From the NCBI RefSeq assembly GCF_000013405.1, contig NC_007759.1, positions 310,001 through 374,000 on the forward strand: a stretch of DNA of 64,000 bases. Reading direction: 5' to 3'. Position numbers and translations under genes: made by a program. The notes beneath the pieces are model-generated. The model saw only the letters and a list, made by a program, of their open reading frames with translations, had not been told where the DNA came from and ran no database searches. Source of the DNA: Syntrophus aciditrophicus SB (GTDB taxonomy: Bacteria; Desulfobacterota; Syntrophia; Syntrophales; Syntrophaceae). Shown one piece after another: positions 20,057-28,233 of the stretch (position 1 is the first letter of the stretch; each line of letters begins with the position of its first letter).

Positions 20057-21367
20057 ATGGAAAATGTTCAAAAAGAAGATCCACAACGTTTATTAGATTT
20101 AAACTGCAATATCATTCGTCTCGGTCTTGACCCAATCAGGCATCTTCTTGAAAGAATGGAGAATCCCCAACTCAAGTATCCCGCGGTTCTAATTGGAGGA
20201 ACCAACGGCAAGGGATCCACAGCGGCCATTCTATCTTGCATCCTCAAGGAAAGCGGCTATAAAGTCGGACTTTATACTTCACCACATTTGACGAGCATTT
20301 GCGAACGAATCCGTATTAATGGTTCCTTAATATCTGAGGAACGAATGCAAGACTGCTTCGGGATGATCCAAAGCAGTCTTGAGGAGCCGCTGACCTATTT
20401 TGAGGTTCTGACAGCGTCGGCATATCTTTATTTTTATCAGGAGAAGGTTGATATTGCGGTTCTGGAAGTGGGCATGGGGGGACGTCTTGATGCGACCAAC
20501 GTTGTAACGCCCCTGGTCTCCGTCATCTCGAACGTTCATCTGGAACACCAGGAATATCTGGGACGTCATTTAAGAGACATTGCTGCCGAAAAAGCGGGAA
20601 TTATCAAAGAGAATAGCGTCTGTGTTACCGCTGTTACCCAGAAAGCCGTTCTTGACCTTCTGTCAGAAACATGTCGACAGAAAGAAGCGACCCTGTATCG
20701 CCTCGGGAAAGATATCCGCGTCAGAGTGAAAGGCGATGGCACTTTTTCCTATCAGGGGATCGCGATCAAGCTGGACGATCTCAAGTGTACGTTGTCAGGG
20801 GCGCATCAGATAAAGAATGCCGCACTGGCACTAGCAGCGGCCGAGGTCGTTACCACAAAAGGGATTCGTGTCAATCGGCAGGCCATGCTCAGTGGTGTGG
20901 CCTGCGCAAGCTGGGATGGTCGGCTTGAAATACTCCAGAATACGCCCACCGTGCTTGTCGACGGCGCCCATAATCCGGCGGCTGCCAATGTCCTCTGTCA
21001 GGCGCTTCGAAATCGGAATGCGGATGACCATCGGCTCCTTATATTCGGAGCGCTCGGCGACAAGAACTATCGCCTTATGCTAAAAAAATTACTGCCGTTT
21101 TTCGATCATGTCATTTTCACAAAACCAAAGACGGAGCGTGCGGTCGATGTGGCCGATCTGATCAGGGCGGCAAGACACTATGACCGCTCTGCCGAAGCGA
21201 TAGAAGACAGCTGTGAAGCGTTGCAGCGGGCATTATGCCTTACCGGTAAAAATGATATGATCTGTATTACCGGTTCGCTTTATCTTGTCGGTGAAATAAA
21301 AAAAAGGTATGCAGAAAATCTTCATGCTGCATGCAAGCACGGCATTTCTCCCGCTGTTGCAAGCTGA
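20057..21367 (+). CDS. folC: Folylpolyglutamate synthase / dihydrofolate synthase
   Basis: A Mur-ligase-family enzyme of about 436 residues that adds glutamate to dihydropteroate or to folates. The P-loop GGTNGKGST is near residue 50, the LEVGMGGRLDATN motif and the later DGAHNPAA motif of FolC are intact. The frame is open from 19970, but the first 29 residues are unlike the family; I start at the ATG at 20057. The ribosome binding site there is weak. The end overlaps no gene and lptD starts 22 bases after the stop. Confidence 0.93.
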   Translation: MENVQKEDPQRLLDLNCNIIRLGLDPIRHLLERMENPQLKYPAVLIGGTNGKGSTAAILSCILKESGYKVGLYTSPHLTSICERIRINGSLISEERMQDCFGMIQSSLEEPLTYFEVLTASAYLYFYQEKVDIAVLEVGMGGRLDATNVVTPLVSVISNVHLEHQEYLGRHLRDIAAEKAGIIKENSVCVTAVTQKAVLDLLSETCRQKEATLYRLGKDIRVRVKGDGTFSYQGIAIKLDDLKCTLSGAHQIKNAALALAAAEVVTTKGIRVNRQAMLSGVACASWDGRLEILQNTPTVLVDGAHNPAAANVLCQALRNRNADDHRLLIFGALGDKNYRLMLKKLLPFFDHVIFTKPKTERAVDVADLIRAARHYDRSAEAIEDSCEALQRALCLTGKNDMICITGSLYLVGEIKKRYAENLHAACKHGISPAVAS

Positions 21368-21389
21368 AATTGGATTGTTGCCAGAGGTG

Positions 21390-23615
21390 ATGATGAACCG
21401 AAAAAATTCATTATACGAGGAAGTGGGGATAAAGTCCATCCTTCGCCCTGAAGGACCGAGAAGCTGGATCTCTTATATCGTTATGTTTTTTTTTGTTGTT
21501 CTTTTATTCCCTGCCGACGCCCTTACGGCAGAACCCCGAAAGATCCAGGGGCCTGTCGACATTGAAGCGGATACACTGGATTATGTAAAGGACACCGATA
21601 CGTATCATGCCCGGGGAAACGTGATCATCAGGTTTTCCGAAGGGGTTCTCACGGCGGACAGTGTCGCGTTGAACAAGTCGACCAATGAAGCTCTGGCTGA
21701 AGGGCATGTCTCATTGAAAAGTGGCGGGGATATACTTGAAGGGGATATCCTCACATTCAATATCGAGACAAAAAGCGGTGCCGCTGAAAACGCCCGGATT
21801 TTCATGGTGCGGAACCACGTGTATTTGAAGGGCAGCCGTATCGAAAAGGAGGGGGAGGCGCGCTACCGGGTTTTTGATGCCACGGCCACAACCTGCGATG
21901 GGGCAATTCCGGACTGGAGCTTTTCCGGAAAGGAACTGGATGTGACCATCGACGGTTACGGGACGGTGAAACATGGCAAATTCAATATTCGAAATTTTCC
22001 GGTTTTTTATACACCCTATCTGATTTTTCCAGCCAAAACGACCCGGCAATCCGGTTTTCTGCTTCCCACCCTGGCCTATTCACGGGATAAGCATGGGGTG
22101 GATATTGAACTCCCTTTCTTCTGGGCCATCTCCCCGAACCTTGACGCAACCTTTTACTCGCGTTACATGGAAGAACGGGGGTTCATGGAAGGCCTGGAGA
22201 TCCGTTATTTTATCAGTCCGGATTCCTATGGAACATTTTATGCGGACTACCTCAACGATAACAAAAACGTGACGGAGACTTTAGGCGCCATCAGCAGGGA
22301 CTGGCAATCCGATCGGCAGCGGGGTTCATTCTATCTGAACCACGAGACCACGTTCAGCTCTGGGTTTTACCTGCGCAGTGATATCTATAAAGTTTCCGAT
22401 AGCTGGTATTTCAAGGACTTTTCCTCCAAGAATTACTATCGGGACCATTATTCCACGGACCCGACGCAGCGCTTCAAGCGGATCTCTTTTCAGGCCGACG
22501 AGTCTCTGAACTCTCTGGATTCCACAGTGAGGCTGGTCAAGGATGCGGAACTTTACAATATCACAGCCCTGGCGCGCTATACGGATGATTTCACAAGTCC
22601 ATCGAATGACCAGACATTGCAGAAATATCCGGAAATATCTCTTTTTACAGTAAAAAGACCTCTTCTGGGAACGCCGCTTCATGGAATGATCAATGGGACC
22701 TATGATTATTTCTATCGAAATGAAGGGCAGAAAGGCCACATGTATGACATTCAGCCCCTTGTCTCACTCCCTGTCCGCTTGGGACACTATGCCCGTTTTG
22801 TCCCGGAATTCAGTGTCCGGGAGACTATATGGGATCGTGATGACGACGAGTCAGGGACGATGCCCGGGGTAAGCCATCGCGGAGACCGGCAGGTTTATAC
22901 GGCGAGCGCTGTCCTGAATACGGAATTTCACCGGATTTATGCCATCGGGGGAAAGCAGTTCGACAAAATCAGGCACGTGATCAAGCCGGAGTTGACCTAC
23001 ACTTATATTCCTGATCCCAGTCAGGACGATATCCCGGATTACGTGACCCCGATTGATGAAACCAATAGTCTGACCTATGCCCTGACCAATACCTTGACGG
23101 CGAAAATGCGGGAAAAGGACGGTTCAAGCAGTTACCGGGAAATTGTGCGGTTTAAATTGTTTCAGACCTATGATATTCGCGAGGCGCGGAGATCCGTTCA
23201 GGCTGATGAACCTGACAGCGAACCCTTCAGGGATCTCAATATGGAACTCTTTATCGATCCCTTTTCCTATCTCTCCTTCGCAGCCCGCAACAAACTGGAT
23301 GTAAACAGCGGTGACTGGCTGCAAACCAATTATGATCTTGTCCTGAGAGACTGGCGGGGAGATTCGGCTACCCTGCAGTATCGTTATACGCAGGATTCGA
23401 TAGAGGAAATCAATCTCAATTTGAATGCGAAGTTGACCAGCCAACTGGATGCCCTGTTCATATTGAGGAGGAATGAACTGGAAGAAAAAAATCTGGAAAG
23501 AACTTATTTGCTGAAATATCACAGGCAGTGCTGGGGCGTTGATTTCGGCTATTCCGACGGGGACAACGACCGGCGTTTCGTGGTGTCCTTTTCACTTTAT
23601 GGAATGGGAATATAG
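21390..23615 (+). CDS. lptD: LPS-assembly outer membrane protein LptD
   Basis: About 741 residues. A hydrophobic signal segment (ISYIVMFFFVVLLFPADALTA) is followed by the OstA/LptA-like domain (VDIEADTLDYVKDTDTYHARGNV), then the LptD barrel with the FPVFYTPYLIFPAKTTRQSGFLLPTL plug-proximal motif and a series of alternating strands to the C-terminus. With LptE it inserts lipopolysaccharide into the outer leaflet, which shows a diderm envelope. AGAGGTG precedes tandem ATGs at 21390 and 21393; a longer upstream frame into folC is not needed. Confidence 0.93.
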   Translation: MMNRKNSLYEEVGIKSILRPEGPRSWISYIVMFFFVVLLFPADALTAEPRKIQGPVDIEADTLDYVKDTDTYHARGNVIIRFSEGVLTADSVALNKSTNEALAEGHVSLKSGGDILEGDILTFNIETKSGAAENARIFMVRNHVYLKGSRIEKEGEARYRVFDATATTCDGAIPDWSFSGKELDVTIDGYGTVKHGKFNIRNFPVFYTPYLIFPAKTTRQSGFLLPTLAYSRDKHGVDIELPFFWAISPNLDATFYSRYMEERGFMEGLEIRYFISPDSYGTFYADYLNDNKNVTETLGAISRDWQSDRQRGSFYLNHETTFSSGFYLRSDIYKVSDSWYFKDFSSKNYYRDHYSTDPTQRFKRISFQADESLNSLDSTVRLVKDAELYNITALARYTDDFTSPSNDQTLQKYPEISLFTVKRPLLGTPLHGMINGTYDYFYRNEGQKGHMYDIQPLVSLPVRLGHYARFVPEFSVRETIWDRDDDESGTMPGVSHRGDRQVYTASAVLNTEFHRIYAIGGKQFDKIRHVIKPELTYTYIPDPSQDDIPDYVTPIDETNSLTYALTNTLTAKMREKDGSSSYREIVRFKLFQTYDIREARRSVQADEPDSEPFRDLNMELFIDPFSYLSFAARNKLDVNSGDWLQTNYDLVLRDWRGDSATLQYRYTQDSIEEINLNLNAKLTSQLDALFILRRNELEEKNLERTYLLKYHRQCWGVDFGYSDGDNDRRFVVSFSLYGMGI

Positions 23616-23721
23616 GAGGGGATGAACATTAAGGAGACCGGAACGGGCATAGAAAAGTGCCGTTCGCAGAATGGAATTCCAGCCCTGTTCATAGAAATTA
23701 TGAACGGATCCGGTTTTTCTC

Positions 23722-23750
23722 TTGACAAACATCCTGAAATTGCATAGGTA
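23722..23750 (+). promoter_or_regulatory. Sigma-70-type promoter of rplM-rpsI
   Basis: TTGACA (23722-23727), a 17-base spacer and TAGGTA (23745-23750) lie 33 bases before the rplM start. The -35 is perfect, the -10 weaker. It separates rplM-rpsI from lptD. Confidence 0.6.
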
Positions 23751-23782
23751 GTGCCTTTGAATTTTCAAGGACTGGTGTTTTT

Positions 23783-24211
23783 ATGAAGACATATCAAGCG
23801 AAAGAATCGGAAGTAGCGCGGGAGTGGTATCTGATTGACGCCGAAGGGCAGGTGCTGGGAAGGATGGCCAGTGAAATCGCCCGGAGGTTGCGGGGTAAGC
23901 ATAAACCAGAGTATACTCCCCATGTGGATACCGGTGATTTTATTGTGGTCGTCAATGCAGAGAAGATGGTGCTGACCGGTAAGAAACTGAGGGACAAAAT
24001 CTATTACCACCATTCCGGTTATCCCGGCGGATTGAAAGAGAAAACGGCTGGTAAGATGATGCAGGAAAAGCCGACTGATGTTCTGTGGCTGGCAGTCAAG
24101 GGAATGCTTCCCAAGAATTCTCTGGGAAGGCGGATGTTGAGGAAGTTGAAGGTTTATGCCGGAAACGATCATCGCCACGAGGCGCAGTGTCCCAAAGTGC
24201 TTCCACTGTAA
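23783..24211 (+). CDS. rplM: 50S ribosomal protein L13
   Basis: A 142-residue L13, an early large-subunit assembly protein. [33 protein letters not shown], the [11 protein letters not shown] motif and the [22 protein letters not shown] segment are all standard. It forms the usual rplM-rpsI pair. Confidence 0.97.
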   Translation: MKTYQAKESEVAREWYLIDAEGQVLGRMASEIARRLRGKHKPEYTPHVDTGDFIVVVNAEKMVLTGKKLRDKIYYHHSGYPGGLKEKTAGKMMQEKPTDVLWLAVKGMLPKNSLGRRMLRKLKVYAGNDHRHEAQCPKVLPL

Positions 24212-24275
24212 AATGAGATGGATGGTTTCTGCATCAGATTCTTAAAATTGTAAATTAGCCGATTTGGAGAAAAAT

Positions 24276-24668
24276 ATGTTAGAAAAACGCTTTTATGCGA
24301 CGGGGCGAAGGAAAAGTGCCGTTGCCAGAGTCTATATGAAGGAAGGCAACGGAGTGCTGACAGTCAATAAAAGGGACTTTGATGACTATTTTCCGCGAGA
24401 AAGCCTGAAAATGCTTATTCGGCAACCTTTTGAGGTTGTAGGAAAACAAAATCACTTTGACTGTTATGTTAATGTGTCTGGTGGGGGAATTTCCGGTCAG
24501 GCCGGCGCCGTGAAGCACGCCATTGCACGAGCCCTTCAGGAATATGACGCGGAACTGCGTTCCGTAATGAAAAAAGAAGGCTTCCTGACACGGGATCCCC
24601 GTGCGAAGGAACGGAAAAAGTACGGTCAGCCCGGCGCACGAAAACGCTTCCAGTTCTCGAAGCGTTAA
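24276..24668 (+). CDS. rpsI: 30S ribosomal protein S9
   Basis: A 130-residue S9; its C-terminal tail reaches the P-site t[22 protein letters not shown] and the [11 protein letters not shown] tail ending in the invariant arginine are present. GGAG at 24265-24268 supports the ATG at 24276 rather than a TTG four codons earlier. A strong terminator follows. Confidence 0.97.
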   Translation: MLEKRFYATGRRKSAVARVYMKEGNGVLTVNKRDFDDYFPRESLKMLIRQPFEVVGKQNHFDCYVNVSGGGISGQAGAVKHAIARALQEYDAELRSVMKKEGFLTRDPRAKERKKYGQPGARKRFQFSKR

Positions 24669-24676
24669 GAATTTTT

Positions 24677-24702
24677 AAAGGGGGCGATGGCCCCCTTTTT
24701 TT
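24677..24702 (+). terminator. Intrinsic terminator of rplM-rpsI
   Basis: AAAGGGGGC, loop GATG, GCCCCCTTT followed by more T. A perfect 9-pair GC-rich stem directly after rpsI. Confidence 0.92.
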
Positions 24703-24838
24703 GTGATATCCATTACCTTTCCAATGCCTGTCTTTCCTCGTAGTTTTACCGATTTCGTGCCGAATAGTACGAGTAATTAAATAATAAATGGAGACTTTCC
24801 GGCTGCTTTCAAAAGCGTGTCAATCTGTCAAGAGAGAT

Positions 24839-24933
24839 GATGCCGAGAAACATCCGGGGCGGAGAAGCGGCAATGATGCCGGTGTTTTTGGCCGAAAACC
24901 GGCAAACGGCTATGGATGAACCGTTTCGGCATC
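24839..24933 (+). promoter_or_regulatory. Structured leader upstream of argC
   Basis: GATGCCGAGAAAC (24839-24851) pairs with GTTTCGGCATC (24923-24933), two bases of the left arm bulged. Inside it GCCGG at 24878 pairs with CCGGC ending at 24903, with an inner TTTT/AAAA continuation. The nested stems lie 33-128 bases before the argC start codon and have no T tract. The class is not recognised. Confidence 0.45.
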
Positions 24934-24966
24934 AGGATGAGTAACCAGAATCAAAGTGAGGGTTAT

Positions 24967-26004
24967 ATGATAAAAGTTGGAATCTACGGGGCCAGTGGTT
25001 ATACGGGGCAGGAATGCCTCAGGTTGCTTCTTCGCCATTCCGGCGTAGAGGTGGTCGCGATCACCTCGAGGCGATATGCCGGTCTTCCCATCGCCGACGT
25101 CTATCCTGTGTTTGCGGGGTTAACGTCATTGGCATTTATGAATGCCGCTCCCCATGAAGTTGCCCGGGAGGCCGATGTGATTTTTCTGGCGTTGCCCCAC
25201 AGCGAATCCATGAAGGTGGCCCCAATATTCTGGGAAAGCGGGAAGAAAGTAATCGATCTCAGCGCGGATTTCCGGTTACGGGATGTCGATGTTTATGAAT
25301 CCTGGTACGGAAGGCATGTCTCCTCCCAGCTTGTTCCGCAAACCGTTTACGGTATTCCTGAGCTCTACCGGGAGGAAGTGGCGAAAACCCGGTTTGTGGC
25401 GAATCCCGGATGTTATCCAACCAGCATTATTCTGGGAAGCGCACCTGCTCTCAAAAACGGACTGATTGACACGACCTCGGTGATTGTGGATTCCAAATCC
25501 GGCACCAGCGGCGCTGGTCGTGAACCCGCAGTGGGGTCTCTTTTCTGTGAAGTCAATGAAGGATTCAAAGCCTATAAAGTTTGCAACCACCGTCATACTC
25601 CTGAGATTGAACAGGAATTGAGTCGTCTTGCCGGCCAGGAAATAAGAGTTTCCTTCACACCCCACCTGCTTCCGCTCGATCGGGGGATTCTAAGCACCAT
25701 TTACGCGACATTGACCCGGGATATCACAGGCAAAGAAGTGACGGAACTATACCGGAATTATTATGAGGGAGAAAGATTTGTCCGGATTTGCCAGCCGGGA
25801 AGTTTCCCGAATGTGGCCTTTGTTCGAGGGTCCAATTACTGTGATATCGGCGTAGCGGTGGATGCGCGCACTCAACGGTTGATTGTTGTTTCGGCCATTG
25901 ATAATCTGGTTAAGGGCGCAGCCGGTCAGGCGATCCAGAATATGAACATTTTCTGCGGATTCCCGGAGCACGAGGGGCTCGAGATGATTGCCCTGTTTCC
26001 CTGA
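24967..26004 (+). CDS. argC: N-acetyl-gamma-glutamyl-phosphate reductase
   Basis: A 345-residue enzyme that reduces N-acetyl-glutamyl-phosphate to the semialdehyde, the third step of arginine biosynthesis, using NADPH. The nucleotide-binding [12 protein letters not shown] is at the N-terminus, the catalytic cysteine is in NPGCYPTS, and the SGAGRE and [11 protein letters not shown] motifs follow. I start at the ATG at 24967, with GAGGG just upstream; 17 further in-frame codons before it look non-coding and overlap the structured leader. No other arg genes are nearby. Confidence 0.95.
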   Translation: MIKVGIYGASGYTGQECLRLLLRHSGVEVVAITSRRYAGLPIADVYPVFAGLTSLAFMNAAPHEVAREADVIFLALPHSESMKVAPIFWESGKKVIDLSADFRLRDVDVYESWYGRHVSSQLVPQTVYGIPELYREEVAKTRFVANPGCYPTSIILGSAPALKNGLIDTTSVIVDSKSGTSGAGREPAVGSLFCEVNEGFKAYKVCNHRHTPEIEQELSRLAGQEIRVSFTPHLLPLDRGILSTIYATLTRDITGKEVTELYRNYYEGERFVRICQPGSFPNVAFVRGSNYCDIGVAVDARTQRLIVVSAIDNLVKGAAGQAIQNMNIFCGFPEHEGLEMIALFP

Positions 26005-26155
26005 AACTTTTCCGTGTCCGGCATGTCTTTTTAAAAGAGGGGAGAAAACTCTTTCTGGTCATCAGATTGAAGGTCGCCGGACAGCAAGACCGCTGTCAGT
26101 CGGCAACTGCATGCGGAATGATCTCCTGTCGCGTTTTTTTTCGAGGAGGGATCCT

Positions 26156-27640
26156 ATGTCTTTAAAATTATACAACACCCTGAATAATAAGAAGGAAGTC
26201 TTTACTCCTATCCGAGAGGGCCGGGTCGGGCTTTATGTATGCGGCATTACCGTATATGACGTATGCCATGTCGGGCATGCCCGGTCAGCCGTTGTGTTTG
26301 ATGTTCTCAAAAGGTACTTGGAATACAGGGGGTATGAAGTCACCTACATAAAGAATTTTACCGATGTCGACGATAAAATCATCGCCCGTGCCAATGCGGA
26401 AGGGGTGAGCATTTCGGAGATCGCCAACCGTTATATTGCCTCGCATGATAAAGACATGGACCGTCTGGGGGTTCTCCGGCCGACGGTTACTCCCCGGGCC
26501 ACGGAGCATATCGGGGAAATGATCGAGCTCATCAGCAAGCTCCAGAAACGTGGTCTGGCCTATGCTGTAGACGGGAATGTCTATTATGCCGTGGAGCGGT
26601 TTCCGGGTTATGGAAAACTCTCCGGCCGAAAACTTGAAGATATGATGGCCGGCGCCCGGATCGATGTCAATGAACATAAGAACAATCCCATGGATTTTGC
26701 CCTCTGGAAGGCCAGTAAACCAAATGAACCGGCCTGGGACAGCCCCTGGGGGCCAGGGCGGCCGGGCTGGCACATTGAGTGTTCCGTGATGAGCCAGAAA
26801 TACCTCGGCGATACCTTTGACATCCATGGTGGCGGCGAGGATCTGGTTTTTCCTCACCATGAAAATGAAATTGCCCAATCCGAGGGTGTAACAGGTAAGC
26901 CGCTGGCCAATATTTGGATTCACAACGGCTTTGTGAAAATCAACAGCGAGAAGATGTCCAAATCGCTGGGCAACGTCTTTACCATCCAGGAAATGCTGAC
27001 CCGTTATCATGCCGAGGTCATCCGTCTGTTCATGCTGCAGAGTCACTATCGCAGCGCCGTGGATTTCTCCGAGGAATCGCTGTCGGAAGCGCGGCAGGGG
27101 ATGGATCGGTTCTATGGCACGCTAAAGGCCATCCAGGAAGTTCTGGCAGTGGCGGAGGAAGAGGCGTCTCCGATTTCTCCCGAAACCCTGACGGGGAAAA
27201 CAGCGGAACTGTATGCCCATGTTCAGGGATTGCCTGACCGTTTCGTCGAGGCCATGGATGATGATTTGAATACAGCCCGGGCGATCGGTTACCTCTTTGA
27301 TGCCGCCAGACAGATCAATGGATTTATTCGTGACGCGAAAATGGCCAAATCGAAAGAGGGGTGGAAAGTCCTGGCGCTGGCCGGAAAGAGTATCAAGGAT
27401 CTCGGATACGTATTGGGCCTTTTTCAGGAAAATCCAGATGTCTATTTTTTGCAGGATCGTGAACGGGAAATCCGGAAACGGGGGCTTGAGCCTGCCGAGA
27501 TTGAACTGCTGATCGCCGATCGATGGGCGGCAAGAAACGACAAGGATTGGCATAAGGCTGACGAAATCCGTCAGCTTCTTACGGAAAAAGGCATCGTCTT
27601 GAAAGATACTCCGACCGGTACGACCTGGAAGGTATCATGA
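26156..27640 (+). CDS. cysS: Cysteinyl-tRNA synthetase
   Basis: A 494-residue class I synthetase. The HIGH-type motif is HVGHARS, the KMSKS motif is intact (SEKMSKSLGNV), and the zinc ligands include the Cys in YVCGITVYD, the Cys in WHIECSVMS and the HHENE segment. The frame is open far upstream to 25988, but GAGGAGG before the ATG at 26156 and the normal N-terminus (LKLYNTLNNKKE) fix the start. It follows argC by 151 bases. Confidence 0.96.
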   Translation: MSLKLYNTLNNKKEVFTPIREGRVGLYVCGITVYDVCHVGHARSAVVFDVLKRYLEYRGYEVTYIKNFTDVDDKIIARANAEGVSISEIANRYIASHDKDMDRLGVLRPTVTPRATEHIGEMIELISKLQKRGLAYAVDGNVYYAVERFPGYGKLSGRKLEDMMAGARIDVNEHKNNPMDFALWKASKPNEPAWDSPWGPGRPGWHIECSVMSQKYLGDTFDIHGGGEDLVFPHHENEIAQSEGVTGKPLANIWIHNGFVKINSEKMSKSLGNVFTIQEMLTRYHAEVIRLFMLQSHYRSAVDFSEESLSEARQGMDRFYGTLKAIQEVLAVAEEEASPISPETLTGKTAELYAHVQGLPDRFVEAMDDDLNTARAIGYLFDAARQINGFIRDAKMAKSKEGWKVLALAGKSIKDLGYVLGLFQENPDVYFLQDREREIRKRGLEPAEIELLIADRWAARNDKDWHKADEIRQLLTEKGIVLKDTPTGTTWKVS

Positions 27641-27709
27641 AACCGAGAAAACGAGAGCAATATTGAGATAATCCGAAATATCTGGGACCGGGCCGAGCGC
27701 CTTCATTGC

Positions 27710-27738
27710 TTGACTTTTTGAGCGTCGGCCTGTATGTT
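27710..27738 (+). promoter_or_regulatory. Sigma-70-type promoter of the repeat lipoprotein gene
   Basis: TTGACT (27710-27715), 17 bases, TATGTT (27733-27738), 41 bases before the start codon and after the cysS stop. Spacing is ideal. Confidence 0.65.
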
Positions 27739-27779
27739 TGCCCGTAAGTCAATCTTAGAATTCAAGGAGGGAGAGGAGC

Positions 27780-28121
27780 ATGAGAAAATCAATTGCGGCG
27801 CTGTTAAAAGGTATTTTTTCGTTAATGGTCGTTCTGGTGTTTGTGATTGGCGTCTCCGGCTGTCAGAAGCAGGAAGGCCCTATGGAGGAAGCGGGCAAGA
27901 AGGCTGACAAAGCCGTTGAGGCAACGAAGGGTGCTGTTGAGGAAGCGGGCAAGAAAATTGAAGAAGGCGCGGAAGCAACCAAAGAGGCCGTAGAGAAAGC
28001 CGGAGAGAAAGTTGGAGAAGGTGCTGAAAAAGCAAAAGAAACTGTAAAGAAAGGTGTTGAAAGCACGGCAGGCGCAGTAAAGGAAACCGCAGCAAAAGTC
28101 GAAGAAAAAGCAAAAAAATAA
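27780..28121 (+). CDS. Small lipoprotein with four 18-residue amphipathic repeats
   Basis: A 113-residue protein with a lipoprotein signal: basic start, hydrophobic stretch, and lipobox GVSGC with the lipidated Cys28. After it the protein is Lys/Glu/Ala-rich and contains four repeats of exactly 18 residues (36-53, 54-71, 72-89, 90-107), each ending in a TxxV-like or AxxV step, for example EEAGKKIEEGAEATKEAV. Eighteen residues equal five helical turns, so an uninterrupted amphipathic helix is expected, resembling LEA group 3 or apolipoprotein repeats. AAGGAGGGAGAGG is a strong ribosome binding site. It has its own promoter. Function unknown; a membrane-anchored stress or envelope-spacing helix is an inference. 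Confidence 0.85.
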   Translation: MRKSIAALLKGIFSLMVVLVFVIGVSGCQKQEGPMEEAGKKADKAVEATKGAVEEAGKKIEEGAEATKEAVEKAGEKVGEGAEKAKETVKKGVESTAGAVKETAAKVEEKAKK

Positions 28122-28135
28122 ACCTTCTGTTTTTT

Positions 28136-28176
28136 CTGCCCGAATGGTCAGGTCTTTGCCTGGACTATTCGGGCAG
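28136..28176 (+). terminator. Hairpin between convergent genes
   Basis: CTGCCCGAATGGTCAGG and CCTGGACTATTCGGGCAG form a 15-16-pair imperfect stem with a short loop. It lies between the lipoprotein gene (+) and alaS (-). Neither side has a strong T tract, so termination is likely but not certain. Confidence 0.5.
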
Positions 28177-28233
28177 TTCCTTGAACGTGAGTTGGGGGGA
28201 GATCTCCTGACGACGACCTTCACAAGCTCGATT

